Assembly: GCF_001424565.1 (NCBI RefSeq) | Contig: NZ_LMOL01000005.1 | Coordinates: forward strand, 259,820 to 323,819 | Origin: Arthrobacter sp. Leaf141 | GTDB taxonomy: Bacteria > Actinomycetota > Actinomycetes > Actinomycetales > Micrococcaceae | Reading direction: 5' to 3' | Length of the DNA stretch: 64,000 nt | In this document: positions 7,526 to 16,508 of the stretch, one piece after another | Layout of the letters: each line of letters starts with the position of its first letter | Position numbering within the stretch: the first letter of the stretch is position 1 | Program-made: the position numbers and the translations under genes | Notes under the pieces: generated by a model | What the model saw: the letters and a program-made list of their open reading frames with translations, nothing else | Told to the model about the DNA's origin: nothing | The model's database searches: none

Positions 7526-8437
7526 CTAACGCGCCGGTACCGGCGCGGTCCGGCGCCGTGCGGCAAAAGCAAACAGCGAGGTCATGGCTACGGTCGCGAG
7601 GTAGCCGGCAATAACAATCAGGGCGATGCCGGCCCAGAAATAGTGTGTGGTGCTGACCTGCTGCCACGGACCGGGGGCGATCCGGACCAGCGAGTACACG
7701 GCCACCGCCGCCCAGGCCAGCCCGATCAGCACCGGCAGGGTCAACCAGATCCTGGCCGAGCCGAGGTGCCCGCCAAACCCGTCCCACGAATTCCACGAGC
7801 CGCGGCGAATGATCAGCCAGCCGGCGGGGATCATAAACGCGCCCACCAGGAGGAACGCGGCCACCACGTCCGCAGGCCGGTGCCACTGGTTGATCAGCGT
7901 TGACGCCCCGGACGCGATGGCAAACGTACCGCCCACAAAACCGGCCAGGGGCCGCCATTTGGGGGAGGACATCAGGAACAGCGCCGCTGCGGCGGAAGCG
8001 GCCAGGGTGGTGTGCCCCGACGGCAGCGAATTCAGTTCGAGCGTGACCACGCCCTTGTCCGGGCGGACCGGCAGGAATTCCTTCAGGATCTGGGTGGCCG
8101 CGTTCGCGCCGATGCAGGCCGCCACCGCAATGCCCGCCTCGGTCCAGCGCCGCCGGATCACCGTGACAAACAGGACCACCACAGCCGAGGCCACCAGGGA
8201 GATAGCAGGCAGCAGGTCCAGGAACCGGGTGCTGGCCTGGCCGGCCTGGCCGCTGATGTCCGCGGCTTCCACCAGGGCGGACTCGTCGATGAACTGTCCG
8301 GTGGTGGTGCGGACAAAGAAGTAGTAGGTGGCGATCAGGCCGGCGATGCACCCGAGGGTAGCCAGGACGAAGAGCAGGCCCGATCCCGGAGCGGGTCGGG
8401 CTGCAGTCCTGGAACGTGCGGGGTGTGAGACGGCCAT
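7526..8437 (-). CDS. PAP2-family membrane phosphatase
   Basis: Membrane phosphatase of 303 residues with about six TM segments, related to phosphatidic acid or undecaprenyl-diphosphate phosphatases. Motif 1 is K-E-F-L-P-V-R-P, one residue shorter than the usual KX6RP. Motif 2 is L-P-S-G-H, intact with the catalytic His. Motif 3 is S-T-L-I-N-Q-W-H-R-P-A-D, where the His and Asp are kept but the usual Arg after Ser is Thr. Activity is therefore likely but not certain. The N terminus is cytoplasmic and basic, and the extracytoplasmic loop is long. It is transcribed alone, opposite to the neighbouring menC gene. Substrate is not determined by the sequence. Confidence 0.75.
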   Translation of the reverse strand: MAVSHPARSRTAARPAPGSGLLFVLATLGCIAGLIATYYFFVRTTTGQFIDESALVEAADISGQAGQASTRFLDLLPAISLVASAVVVLFVTVIRRRWTEAGIAVAACIGANAATQILKEFLPVRPDKGVVTLELNSLPSGHTTLAASAAAALFLMSSPKWRPLAGFVGGTFAIASGASTLINQWHRPADVVAAFLLVGAFMIPAGWLIIRRGSWNSWDGFGGHLGSARIWLTLPVLIGLAWAAVAVYSLVRIAPGPWQQVSTTHYFWAGIALIVIAGYLATVAMTSLFAFAARRRTAPVPAR

Positions 8438-8523
8438 GGCTTAAGGGTGGCACAGAAATCTGGGAGGCGGCTCTACTGTGCCGGCTGAGGGCGCCCCCGG
8501 CTTGGGGCGCCAAGGCTGCAGTC

Positions 8524-8551
8524 TTGTGGGCCGTTGCCGCGCCGGTACAGT
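8524..8551 (+). promoter_or_regulatory. Leaderless promoter of menC
   Basis: TTGTGG (8524-8529), a 16-base spacer and TACAGT (8546-8551) form a good housekeeping promoter. TACAGT ends six bases before the ATG at 8558, so the mRNA should start at the start codon. This also argues against the longer in-frame start at 8534, which would lie inside the promoter. Confidence 0.6.
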
Positions 8552-8557
8552 GAATGC

Positions 8558-9601
8558 ATGCCTGCTGACGCCGCCCAGCCGTTATTGCCGCCTCTGGAGG
8601 AGCTCCTGGCCGGGGCGAAGGTGGTGAGCCTGCCCATGCGCGTCCGGTTCCGCGGGATCATGGAGCGGGAGACCCTTCTGGTGCAGGGGCCCGCCGGCTG
8701 GGGGGAGTTCTGCCCGTTCCCGGAGTACGGCGATGCGGAGGCTTCCCGCTGGCTCGCAGCAACCATTGAGGCCGCCTGGCACGGCTTTCCGGCACCCCTG
8801 CGCGGACGGATCCCCGTCAACGCCACGGTGCCGGCCGTTTCCGCTGACCGGGTGCCAGAGGTGCTGGCACGGTTCGGCCGCGTGGACGCGGTAAAGGTCA
8901 AGGTGGCTGAGAAAGGCCAGACCCTGGCCGACGACGCCGCGCGCCTGGACGCCGTCCGCGCTGCCCTGCCGGACGCCGCGATCCGAGTGGACGCGAACGG
9001 GGGCTGGGACGTGCCTGCCGCGGTGGCGGCACTCACCCGGCTCGCCGCCGTCGGACTTGAATACGCCGAGCAGCCCGTGCCCACCATCGAGGGGCTGGCC
9101 GAGGTCCGGACCCGGCTGTCCGCTGCGGGCACCCCGGTCCTGGTGGCCGCCGATGAAAGCGTAAGGAAGGAAGAGGACCCGCTGAAGGTGGCCCGGGCCG
9201 GCGCCGCCGACCTGATTGTGGTCAAGGTGGCGCCGCTGGGCGGGGTCCGCAGGGCCCTGGACCTGGTGGCGCAGGCCGGACTGCCGGCAGTGGTCAGCTC
9301 CGCCCTGGACACCTCGGTGGGCATCCGGGCCGGCCTGGCCCTCGCCGCTGCGCTCCCGGACCTTCCCTACGCCTGCGGGCTGGGGACGGTGTCATTGTTC
9401 GAATCCGACATCACACTTGACCCGCTGGTGGCCGACGACGGCGCCATCACCCTCCGCGACGCCACCGCGGACGCCGGGCTGCTGGAGCGGTATGCGGCAG
9501 CGCCCCACCGCACCGAATGGTGGCTGGCCCGCCTGCGCCGGGTCCACGCAGTCCTGGCCGGCCAGGACACCGCCCGGCGCCTGCACGCCACGGGCGGTTA
9601 A
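8558..9601 (+). CDS. menC: o-Succinylbenzoate synthase (menaquinone synthesis)
   Basis: Enolase-superfamily enzyme of 347 residues. It dehydrates SHCHC to o-succinylbenzoate, the fourth step of the classical menaquinone pathway, in the cytoplasm. The active site is complete: K-V-K (113-115), metal ligands Asp145 (RVDANGGW), Glu171 (YAEQP) and Asp199 (AADES), and Lys223 (VVKVAP). The barrel then runs to a SALDTSVG loop. It belongs with menD, menF, menG, menJ and the polyprenyl synthase further right, although menB and menE are not in this window. The start at 8558 is chosen because the promoter -10 box lies directly upstream. Confidence 0.92.
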   Translation: MPADAAQPLLPPLEELLAGAKVVSLPMRVRFRGIMERETLLVQGPAGWGEFCPFPEYGDAEASRWLAATIEAAWHGFPAPLRGRIPVNATVPAVSADRVPEVLARFGRVDAVKVKVAEKGQTLADDAARLDAVRAALPDAAIRVDANGGWDVPAAVAALTRLAAVGLEYAEQPVPTIEGLAEVRTRLSAAGTPVLVAADESVRKEEDPLKVARAGAADLIVVKVAPLGGVRRALDLVAQAGLPAVVSSALDTSVGIRAGLALAAALPDLPYACGLGTVSLFESDITLDPLVADDGAITLRDATADAGLLERYAAAPHRTEWWLARLRRVHAVLAGQDTARRLHATGG

Positions 9602-9687
9602 CCTCGACTTCACCTGCCCGACGGATGTCCGTAGGAACCGGCTGGCAGGGTGGGCGCGTCCCCATGACGACCTTTTGGAAGGCCCCC

Positions 9688-11757
9688 ATGTCTGAAACGA
9701 CCGCCCGCAAGTTCCCCCTGCTGCCCATGCTGGGCCACACCAAAGGCAAGCGCAGCGCCGTTACCTGCGCGCTGAAGTGCGACAACGCCTGCGCCAGCGA
9801 GGTCTGCAACACGAGCGAGAACGGCTACTTCCGCGACATCGCCTCCGCGACCCTGTCCCGCCGTGCCGCCCTGGGCTTCGGCGCCGCCGGTGCGCTCGCC
9901 GTCGTCCTCGGTTCAGCCGTGACCTCTGCGGAATCCGCCAGCGCCGCCGGACTGTCCCCGGCCGCCAAGGAGGGCTTCGCCAAGTCCAAGCTCCAGTTCA
10001 AGCCCATCGCCGCCGTTGACGCCAGCGTGGATGCCGTGACGGTCCCCGACGGCTTCACCTGGCAGCCGGTGATCAGGTGGGGCGACCCGATCTTCGCCGA
10101 CGCGCCCGCGTTCGACATCGCCAACCAGACGGCCGCCGCGCAGGAAAAGCAGTTCGGCTACAACAACGACTACACGGACATCCTGGAGATCCCGGGCAGC
10201 AAGGGCCGCCGCGCGGTGCTGTTTGCCAACCACGAATACACCAACGAAACCATCATGTTTCCGGCCACCATGCCGGCCGGCCAGGTGCGCGCTGTGGGGG
10301 CTGCCGCGCACGGGCTGTCGGTGGTGGAGCTGGAACGCAAAAACAAAAACAAGCCGTGGTCCTACGTCAAGGGCGCCGGCCTGAACCGCCGCTTCCTGAA
10401 CAGCACCGCCTACGAACTCACGGGCCCGGTGGCGGGATCGCCGCTGGTCCGCACCGTCCAGGATCCCGCCGGCCGGACCATCAAAGGCACGCTGGGCAAC
10501 TGCTCGGGCGGGACCACCCCCTGGGGCACCATCCTTTCCGGCGAGGAGAACTTCAACGGCTACTTCGTGGCGAAGGGCACCTCGGCCGCGGACAAGCGCT
10601 ACGGCCTGGGCGCCAACCCGACGGTACGCCAGTGGGAGCTCGATGACCCGCGCTGGGATACCCGCAACCCCGGCTACGAAAACGAGGCCAACCGGTTCGG
10701 CTGGATCGTGGAGGTTGACCCGTTCGACCCCACCTCCACCCCGAAGAAGCACTCCTCCCTGGGCCGCTTTAAGCACGAGGGCGCCAACGTCATCGTGGCG
10801 AAGTCCGGGCACGTGGTGGCTTACTCCGGTGACGACGAGCGCTTCGACTACCTGTACAAGTTCGTCTCCGCCGGGAAGTACATCGAGGGCGACCGCAAGC
10901 ACAACATGACGCTGCTCTCCGAGGGCAACCTTTACGTGGCCAAGTTCACCGGCAACTCGCCTGCCGCCGAGATCACCGGGGTTGGCAACGTGCCGGCCGA
11001 CGGTGCCTTCGACGGCATCGGCCAGTGGCTGCCGCTGGTGGTGGACGGTGCGTCCGCGGTGCCGGGCATGTCCGTCGAGGAAGTCCTGGTCTACACGCGC
11101 CTGGCCGCCGACAAGGTGGGCCCCACCAAGATGGACCGCTGCGAGGACGTGGAGCCGAGCCTGCTGACCGGCAAGGTCTACGTGGCCTGCACCAACAACT
11201 CCAACCGCGGCGTCGGCGCCAACGAGGCCGCCACGGAAATGAACCCGCGCAACCAGAACCGCGACGGGCACATCGTGGAGATCACCGAAACCGGCGACCA
11301 GACCTCCACCACGTTCAGCTGGAACCTGCTGATGGTCTGCGGCGATCCCGCGCAGGGCGACGTCACCTACTTCTCCGGCTTCCCGGTGGACAAGGTCTCG
11401 CCCATCTCCTGCCCGGACAACCTCGCCTTCGACTCCGTGGGCAACCTCTGGATCTCCACCGACGGCGCCCCCTCCGGCATCGGCAAAGCGGACGGGCTGT
11501 TCAAGGTCACCGTGGCCGGCAAAGACCGCGGCAAGGTGGAACAGTTCCTCGCGGTCCCGCGGGACGGCGAAACCTGCGGGCCCATCATCCACGACGACGA
11601 GCGCACCGTCTTCGTCTCGGTCCAGCACCCGGGGGAGGACGGTTCCTTCGGCGCGCAGGTCTCGTTCTTCCCCGACTACGTTGCAGAGGGTACGACGCCG
11701 GCACCCGGCGCGGTGCGGGCGCCCCGTCCCGCAGTGATCCAGGTTTTCCGCGGCTAA
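9688..11757 (+). CDS. phoX: PhoX-family alkaline phosphatase, Tat-exported
   Basis: Calcium/iron-type alkaline phosphatase (DUF839 family) of 689 residues. PhoX enzymes release phosphate from a wide range of esters outside the cell. The N terminus carries a Cys-rich leader (CALKCDNACASEVC, 27-40), then a twin-arginine signal (S-R-R-A-A-L-G, Arg58-Arg59) and a hydrophobic stretch, so it should be exported folded. Cys272 in N-C-S-G-G-T-T-P-W-G marks the metal-centre region, and the E-E-N-F and K-H-E-G-A motifs also fit the family. I chose the ATG at 9688 because GGAAGG lies five bases upstream. I see no clear Pho box. A long inverted repeat follows the gene. Confidence 0.9.
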   Translation: MSETTARKFPLLPMLGHTKGKRSAVTCALKCDNACASEVCNTSENGYFRDIASATLSRRAALGFGAAGALAVVLGSAVTSAESASAAGLSPAAKEGFAKSKLQFKPIAAVDASVDAVTVPDGFTWQPVIRWGDPIFADAPAFDIANQTAAAQEKQFGYNNDYTDILEIPGSKGRRAVLFANHEYTNETIMFPATMPAGQVRAVGAAAHGLSVVELERKNKNKPWSYVKGAGLNRRFLNSTAYELTGPVAGSPLVRTVQDPAGRTIKGTLGNCSGGTTPWGTILSGEENFNGYFVAKGTSAADKRYGLGANPTVRQWELDDPRWDTRNPGYENEANRFGWIVEVDPFDPTSTPKKHSSLGRFKHEGANVIVAKSGHVVAYSGDDERFDYLYKFVSAGKYIEGDRKHNMTLLSEGNLYVAKFTGNSPAAEITGVGNVPADGAFDGIGQWLPLVVDGASAVPGMSVEEVLVYTRLAADKVGPTKMDRCEDVEPSLLTGKVYVACTNNSNRGVGANEAATEMNPRNQNRDGHIVEITETGDQTSTTFSWNLLMVCGDPAQGDVTYFSGFPVDKVSPISCPDNLAFDSVGNLWISTDGAPSGIGKADGLFKVTVAGKDRGKVEQFLAVPRDGETCGPIIHDDERTVFVSVQHPGEDGSFGAQVSFFPDYVAEGTTPAPGAVRAPRPAVIQVFRG

Positions 11758-11808
11758 CCCGGTCCCTGCCCCGGCCCTTGCCCCTGCCCCTGCCCCGCTC
11801 CCTCCTCC

Positions 11809-11871
11809 CGTTGCGCTATCACCTATGGTCGTCATTTGAGGGTTTTGACGACCATAGGTGATAGCGCAACG
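11809..11871. repeat. Perfect 26-bp inverted repeat (hairpin)
   Basis: Arms 11809-11834 and 11846-11871 are exact reverse complements around an 11-base loop. It sits between phoX and menD, both on the plus strand, ending 82 bases before the menD start. It may act as a transcription stop for phoX, but the arms are far longer than terminators need. One of five such elements in this window. Confidence 0.85.
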
Positions 11872-11952
11872 CGGGGGGAAGGGCATGGCGCGTCTGGTTG
11901 GTGGGGCAACGCGGGGGGACGGGCGGGCCGTGCCGGGTGGCAGACTGGGTTG

Positions 11953-13695
11953 GTGACTTCGCACAACGAACCGGCTCCCCACCCCACCCCCGATCCGACC
12001 GGCCTGAGCGCCCTCCAGGCGGCGCGCGCCGCCGTCGAAACCCTGCTCGACGGCGGCGTGCGGCACGTGGTGGTGGCGCCCGGCTCCCGGTCCGCGCCCA
12101 TGGCCTACGCCCTGGCCGAAGCGTCCGCCGCCGGCCTGGTGGACCTGCTGGTGCGCATTGACGAACGGGCCGCAGGGTTCACGGCCCTGGGCCTGGCACT
12201 GTCCACCGGCTCACCGGCCGCCGTGCTCACCACGTCCGGGACCGCTGTGGGAAACCTGCTGCCTGCAGTGATGGAAGCCAACCACGCCGCGGTGCCCCTG
12301 ATCGTCCTGTCCGCGGACCGGCCGGACGAACTGCGCGGCACCGGCGCCAACCAGACCACCATCCAGCCGGACCTGTTCGGGGAGCATGTCCGGTTTGCTG
12401 CCGACATTGCGGCGGGCAGCAACCCGAAACGGGCCATCCGGGCCGGCCTTTCCGCGGCCACCGGCGCCTTCCCGGACATTCCGCCCGGGCCCGTCCAGCT
12501 CAACCTGGCGTTCCGGGACCCCCTGGTCCCGGCGGCCGGGGACCGGCTGCCTGCCGCGGTGGACCGGAAGCGGTTCCGGATCGGCACGGACCCCTTGGTG
12601 ATGAACCTTCCGCCCGCCGCAGACCATCTGCCGGAGCGGCGCACGGTGGTGCTGGCCGGGCACGATGCCGGCCCGGTGGCCGAGGCATTCGCCCGCGCGC
12701 ACAACCTGCCGCTGCTCGCCGAACCGTCCTCCAACGCCCGGTTCGGGCCCAACGCCGTGGGACCCTACCGGCTGTTGCTGGAGCACTTCGGAGCCGGATC
12801 GGCCATGCCCATCGAGCGCGTTGTGCTGTTTGGCCGGCCCACGCTCTCCCGCCCGGTGGCGGCGCTGCTGGCCCGCGCCGACGTGCCCTCGGCCTTCTAC
12901 CAGCCCGTTCCGGTGGCCTGGTTCGAACCCGGGCGGCGCACTGAGCTGCCGCTGGACAGCCTGGCGGACCTCGCCGATTTCGCCGGCCGGGGACCCGCCC
13001 CGTGGCTGGACAGCTGGCTCCTGGCCGGCTCAGCAGCGCAGCATGCCCTGGACGGCATCCTTGCCGGCGTCCCTGCCGCGACGGGCCCGTCCACGGCGGC
13101 GCTGGTCTGGAAGCATGCCCGCGGCCAGCTCCTGCTGGGCTCCTCGAACGGGATCCGCGACGCCGACCTGGCCGGCCTGCCCGCACCGGACCCTGCGGCC
13201 ACCGTCTACGCCAACCGGGGCCTCGCCGGGATCGACGGCACCATCTCCACCGGCACGGGCATCGCCCTGGGCGGCGACCAGGAAACCACCATCCTGCTCG
13301 GCGACGTCACGTTCCTGCACGACGCCGGCGGCCTGCTGCTGGGCGCGGGGGAGGAACAGCCGGCGCTGCGGATCGTTGTCCTGAACGACGCCGGCGGTGC
13401 CATCTTCGACCTTTTGGAGCACGGGGAAGTAGCGGTCGCCGGAAACTACGGAGACGCCGTCGAGCGCCTCTTCGGTACCCCGCACGCCGTGGACATCGCG
13501 GCACTTGCGGCGGCGTACGGCGTCGGCCATTCCCTGGTGAGTACGACGGCGGGACTCGCCGAGGCACTGTCCCGGCCGGTGGCGGGGCGCAGCATTGTGG
13601 AGGTGCGCACCGAACGGGCGGGCCTGCGGGCGCTGCATGAGCGGATCAAGGCTGCCGTGGCTGCCGCTGCCGGGGGAGTCCTGGCCGGGCGTTAG
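11953..13695 (+). CDS. menD: SEPHCHC synthase (menaquinone synthesis)
   Basis: Thiamine-diphosphate enzyme of 580 residues that joins isochorismate and 2-oxoglutarate to SEPHCHC, the first committed step of menaquinone synthesis. The N-terminal Pyr domain shows V-V-V-A-P-G-S-R-S-A-P and R-I-D-E-R-A-A-G-F-T. A second block is G-T-G-A-N-Q-T-T, and the C-terminal ThDP domain contains L-G-D-V-T-F-L-H-D and V-L-N-D-A-G-G. The start is GTG at 11953 (VTSHNEP); the in-frame sequence upstream runs into the hairpin and is not protein-like. CAGACT, six bases ahead of the GTG, fits the local leaderless -10 spacing. Downstream it converges with the amino-acid ABC operon. Confidence 0.92.
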   Translation: MTSHNEPAPHPTPDPTGLSALQAARAAVETLLDGGVRHVVVAPGSRSAPMAYALAEASAAGLVDLLVRIDERAAGFTALGLALSTGSPAAVLTTSGTAVGNLLPAVMEANHAAVPLIVLSADRPDELRGTGANQTTIQPDLFGEHVRFAADIAAGSNPKRAIRAGLSAATGAFPDIPPGPVQLNLAFRDPLVPAAGDRLPAAVDRKRFRIGTDPLVMNLPPAADHLPERRTVVLAGHDAGPVAEAFARAHNLPLLAEPSSNARFGPNAVGPYRLLLEHFGAGSAMPIERVVLFGRPTLSRPVAALLARADVPSAFYQPVPVAWFEPGRRTELPLDSLADLADFAGRGPAPWLDSWLLAGSAAQHALDGILAGVPAATGPSTAALVWKHARGQLLLGSSNGIRDADLAGLPAPDPAATVYANRGLAGIDGTISTGTGIALGGDQETTILLGDVTFLHDAGGLLLGAGEEQPALRIVVLNDAGGAIFDLLEHGEVAVAGNYGDAVERLFGTPHAVDIAALAAAYGVGHSLVSTTAGLAEALSRPVAGRSIVEVRTERAGLRALHERIKAAVAAAAGGVLAGR

Positions 13696-13722
13696 GGTCT
13701 TCAGGACGCGCAAATCTACCCC

Positions 13723-13782
13723 CGACGCGCAAATTCCCTGGCGCCCCCGGGATATATGGGGCGACAGGGAATTTGCGGGTCG
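13723..13782. repeat. Near-perfect 25-bp inverted repeat between convergent genes
   Basis: Arms 13723-13747 and 13758-13782 match at 23 of 25 positions. The first 11 bases of the arm recur directly at 13705-13715. It lies between menD (plus) and the ABC ATPase gene (minus) and could stop transcription from both sides. Confidence 0.75.
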
Positions 13783-13792
13783 AAAAGGCGGC

Positions 13793-14596
13793 CTACTCCT
13801 GGATGTCGATATGCGTGGGATCCAGGACCCGGCGCAGGAACTCCTGGGTGCGCGGCTGTGTGGGAGCGCTGATGACCTGCTCGGCCACGCCTTCCTCCAC
13901 CACCACGCCGCCGTCCATGAACACCACACGGTCCGCCACTTCGCGGGCAAAGCCCATCTCGTGGGTGACCACCAGCATGGTCATGCCTTCCTTGGCCAGG
14001 TTCCGCATGACCGAGAGGACATCGCCCACGGTTTCCGGGTCCAGCGCGGACGTGGGCTCATCAAACAGCATCAGCTCGGGGTCCATACTCAGCGCCCGGG
14101 CGATGGCCACGCGCTGCTGCTGCCCGCCGGACAGCTGATCCGGGAAACGGTCGGCGAGGTGGCCCAGGCCCACCCGCTCCAGGTTGTGCAGCGAGACCTT
14201 GTCCGCCTCCGCCTGCGACCGCTTGAGCACCTTGGTCTGCGCGATCGAGCAGTTGCGCTTGGCGTCCAGGTGCGGGAACAGGTTGAACTGCTGGAACACC
14301 ATGCCCACTTTGCGGCGCATCTTGTCGATGTCCACATCGGGGTGGGTCGCCTCGAAGCCGCCCACCTGGATGCTGCCCTGGTTGGGCTGCTCCAGCAGGT
14401 TGACGCAGCGCAGGAGCGTTGACTTGCCGGAGCCGGAGGGCCCGATCAGGCACACCACCTCTCCCGGTTTCACCTCGAGGCTGATCCCCTTGAGGACCTC
14501 GTTGGAGCCGTAGGACTTGCGCAGGTCCCTGATGGCGACCCCTGCTGCGTGGACTTTTGCGGCTCCCCCGCGGGGGCCGTTTACGACGTCGTTCAT
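13793..14596 (-). CDS. Polar amino-acid ABC transporter, ATP-binding protein
   Basis: ATPase of 267 residues that drives uptake through the adjacent permease. Walker A is G-P-S-G-S-G-K-S-T (52-60), the signature is L-S-G-G-Q-Q-Q-R, and Walker B is [14 protein letters not shown], followed by an H-loop V-V-T-H-E-M. This is the GlnQ/HisP type, and the [11 protein letters not shown] block is typical of polar amino-acid importers. It is the last gene of a three-gene minus-strand operon, 12 bases after the permease. It carries about 20 extra N-terminal residues compared with GlnQ. Glutamine or glutamate is the usual substrate class; the exact one is unknown. Confidence 0.9.
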   Translation of the reverse strand: MNDVVNGPRGGAAKVHAAGVAIRDLRKSYGSNEVLKGISLEVKPGEVVCLIGPSGSGKSTLLRCVNLLEQPNQGSIQVGGFEATHPDVDIDKMRRKVGMVFQQFNLFPHLDAKRNCSIAQTKVLKRSQAEADKVSLHNLERVGLGHLADRFPDQLSGGQQQRVAIARALSMDPELMLFDEPTSALDPETVGDVLSVMRNLAKEGMTMLVVTHEMGFAREVADRVVFMDGGVVVEEGVAEQVISAPTQPRTQEFLRRVLDPTHIDIQE

Positions 14597-14608
14597 TGTC
14601 TTCCCTGC

Positions 14609-15400
14609 CTATCGCTTGGTCCGCGCGGAGCGGCTTTCGAACTTCCGGGCCAGGAGGCTCAGCGGGATGGTGATAACGAGGTAGAAGGCGCCGGCCACCA
14701 GCAGCGGCGTGAGGCCCGCACCCAGGCTGGAGATGCCATCACGGCCGAACTTGGTGAGCTCGAACTGCGAGGCGGTCAGGCCCAGCACGTAGATCAGCGA
14801 GGAGTCCTTGGTCAGCAGGATGACCTCGTTGGTCAGCGGCGGGAGGACGATCTTGAAGGCCTGCGGAATCACGATGGAAACCATGGCCCGCCACTGCGGC
14901 ATACCCAGCGACCGGGCCGCTTCCAGCTGTCCCTTGGGGACGGCCTGCAGGCCGGCGCGGAGGGTCTCGGCGATATATGCCGAAGCCACCATACCGAGGG
15001 AAATCATCACGATGATGGTCACGTTCCACTGGACGCCGAACGCCAGCGGGACGCCGTAGCCGAAGGCGATGAACACCAGCAGCGCGGGGATGCCCCGGAA
15101 AAACTCGATGTAGCCGGTGGCGATCCAGCGGTACAGCGGGAAGCTGGAGAGCTTCATCAGGGCCAGAAGCAGGCCGCCGCTGAGGCCCACCACAAAGCCC
15201 AGGAACGTGTAGATCAGGGTATTTTTCAGGCCAACCAGGAAGATGTCCGGGAACATGGGCCCGATCTTGCCGAAGTTGAAGACGCTGTTGGCCATGGTCT
15301 TCCAGTCCGTCGCCAGGATCAGCGCGGCGATGGCCACCACGAATATTCCGGCCTGGACATACAGGCTTACTTTGGCTCGCTGACGTGCGGTCAATGCCAT
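14609..15400 (-). CDS. Polar amino-acid ABC transporter, permease
   Basis: Inner-membrane permease of 263 residues in the HisM/GlnP family, with about five TM segments. The EAA loop (E-A-A-R-S-L-G-M-P-Q-W, docking to the ATPase) is clear, and L-R-A-G-L-Q-A-V-P-K-G-Q precedes it. Only one permease gene is present, so it probably forms a homodimer. The N-terminal TM region has an amphipathic leader (ALTARQRAKV). Gene order is binding protein, permease, ATPase. A hairpin separates it from the binding-protein gene, consistent with lower expression of the membrane parts. Confidence 0.9.
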   Translation of the reverse strand: MALTARQRAKVSLYVQAGIFVVAIAALILATDWKTMANSVFNFGKIGPMFPDIFLVGLKNTLIYTFLGFVVGLSGGLLLALMKLSSFPLYRWIATGYIEFFRGIPALLVFIAFGYGVPLAFGVQWNVTIIVMISLGMVASAYIAETLRAGLQAVPKGQLEAARSLGMPQWRAMVSIVIPQAFKIVLPPLTNEVILLTKDSSLIYVLGLTASQFELTKFGRDGISSLGAGLTPLLVAGAFYLVITIPLSLLARKFESRSARTKR

Positions 15401-15429
15401 GGGGTGCTCAATTCGTTGTGCGTGGCGAA

Positions 15430-15461
15430 GGCCCCGGACGGACGTTCATCCGTCCGGGGCC
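15430..15461 (-). terminator. Intercistronic hairpin between binding protein and permease
   Basis: Perfect 13-bp arms (15430-15442 and 15449-15461) with a six-base loop and no T-run. It stands between the first and second genes of the ABC operon. Such stems usually protect the upstream mRNA or cause partial termination, so that more binding protein than permease is made. Confidence 0.65.
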
Positions 15462-15509
15462 CCATTACCTGTATCTGCTGACCGGGGCCGCGAGGGCTCC
15501 CGATGCTGC

Positions 15510-16310
15510 TTACTTAGCGGTTTCGCCGAACCAGGCGGTCTGGAACTTGGCCAGGCTGCCATCATCGGTAAGGCGCTTGAGCGTGGTGTTAACCTGCTCC
15601 AGCATGGCGGTGTTGCCCTTCTTCACGGCAATGCCCAGCTTCTCGCCCGTGGTGTAGTCCTCCACGCGGGTGAACTCGGTGTTGTCCTTGATGGCGTAGC
15701 CCAGGACCGATTGGTTGCCCAGTGCCGCGTCGATGGTGCCGGCTTCGAGGGCCTGGACCAGGAGGCCGGAATCCTCGAACTGCTGCGCTTCGATGCCCTT
15801 TTCCTGCGCGTACTTGGCGCCGGTGGTGGCCTGCTGCACGCCAACCTTCTTGCCCTTGGCTGAGTCGACGTTCTCTACGCCGGAGCCTTCCTTCGCCACG
15901 AGGGTCAGGTCGTCGTCCATGTAGGGGTCGGAGAAGTCCATGACGTTTTTGCGGACATCCGTGATGGAGACGGAGGAGATGGACACGTCGCAGCCGGTCA
16001 GGGCGGTGCCGGTCTCGATGGCCTCGAAGGAGCTGTCAACAATGTTGAGCTCGGCCTTCAGGTCCTTGGCGAGCTCGGTGGCGATGTCGATATCGAAGCC
16101 CACCGTCTTGCCGTCCTTCTGGAATTCGAAGGGCTCGTAAGGCACATCCGAGCAGATGGTCAGTTTGCCGGAGTTGATCAGCGAGATGCCGCCTTCGGAA
16201 GCTGCCGGGGTTGAACTGCCGCCGCACGCGGTGAGGGTGAGGGCACCCACGGCGAGGACTGCTGCTGCCTTGGCGGTCAATTTGGCCGTGGCCAGGGACT
16301 TGAGCTGCAT
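15510..16310 (-). CDS. Polar amino-acid ABC transporter, substrate-binding lipoprotein
   Basis: Extracellular lipoprotein of 266 residues with lipobox L-T-A-C (Cys29), family 3 solute-binding fold. Diagnostic blocks: P-Y-E-P-F-E-F near the start of the mature part, V-G-F-D-I-D-I-A-T-E-L, D-F-S-D-P-Y-M (the FS.PY motif of amino-acid binders), and K-K-V-G-V-Q-Q-A-T-T-G for the second lobe. It captures a polar amino acid, most likely glutamine, glutamate or cystine, and hands it to the permease. First gene of the operon. Upstream on the minus strand a TACACT box (bases 16365-16360) and the palindrome GAAACTTAGTTTC (16391-16403) could be the promoter and an operator. Confidence 0.88.
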   Translation of the reverse strand: MQLKSLATAKLTAKAAAVLAVGALTLTACGGSSTPAASEGGISLINSGKLTICSDVPYEPFEFQKDGKTVGFDIDIATELAKDLKAELNIVDSSFEAIETGTALTGCDVSISSVSITDVRKNVMDFSDPYMDDDLTLVAKEGSGVENVDSAKGKKVGVQQATTGAKYAQEKGIEAQQFEDSGLLVQALEAGTIDAALGNQSVLGYAIKDNTEFTRVEDYTTGEKLGIAVKKGNTAMLEQVNTTLKRLTDDGSLAKFQTAWFGETAK

Positions 16311-16390
16311 GTTTCTTACCTTTTGTTGCAGGAGTATGCGGTACTAAATCGGTTCATAGTGTAGCGCCGATTATGAGATGTGCATCACAG

Positions 16391-16403
16391 GAAACTTAGT
16401 TTC
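16391..16403. promoter_or_regulatory. Palindrome upstream of the amino-acid ABC operon
   Basis: GAAACTTAGTTTC is a perfect inverted repeat (5-bp arms, 3-base centre), about 80 bases ahead of the binding-protein start and upstream of a likely -10 box (TACACT on the minus strand, 16365-16360). It may bind a transcription factor; which one is unknown. Confidence 0.35.
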
Positions 16404-16508
16404 ACTATTGGATAACTAAAGCACAGTCGAAATCAAGGCCCCAGCCCGCGGGAGTGTCTGACATCCCGGACTAAGGTCCGCCACAGCTATAAGAGGGGGC
16501 GGCATGGG

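Noticed and set aside
9913-12066. A 717-codon minus-strand frame opposite phoX
   Set aside because: Antisense shadow; PhoX has its Tat signal and metal-site motifs on the plus strand.
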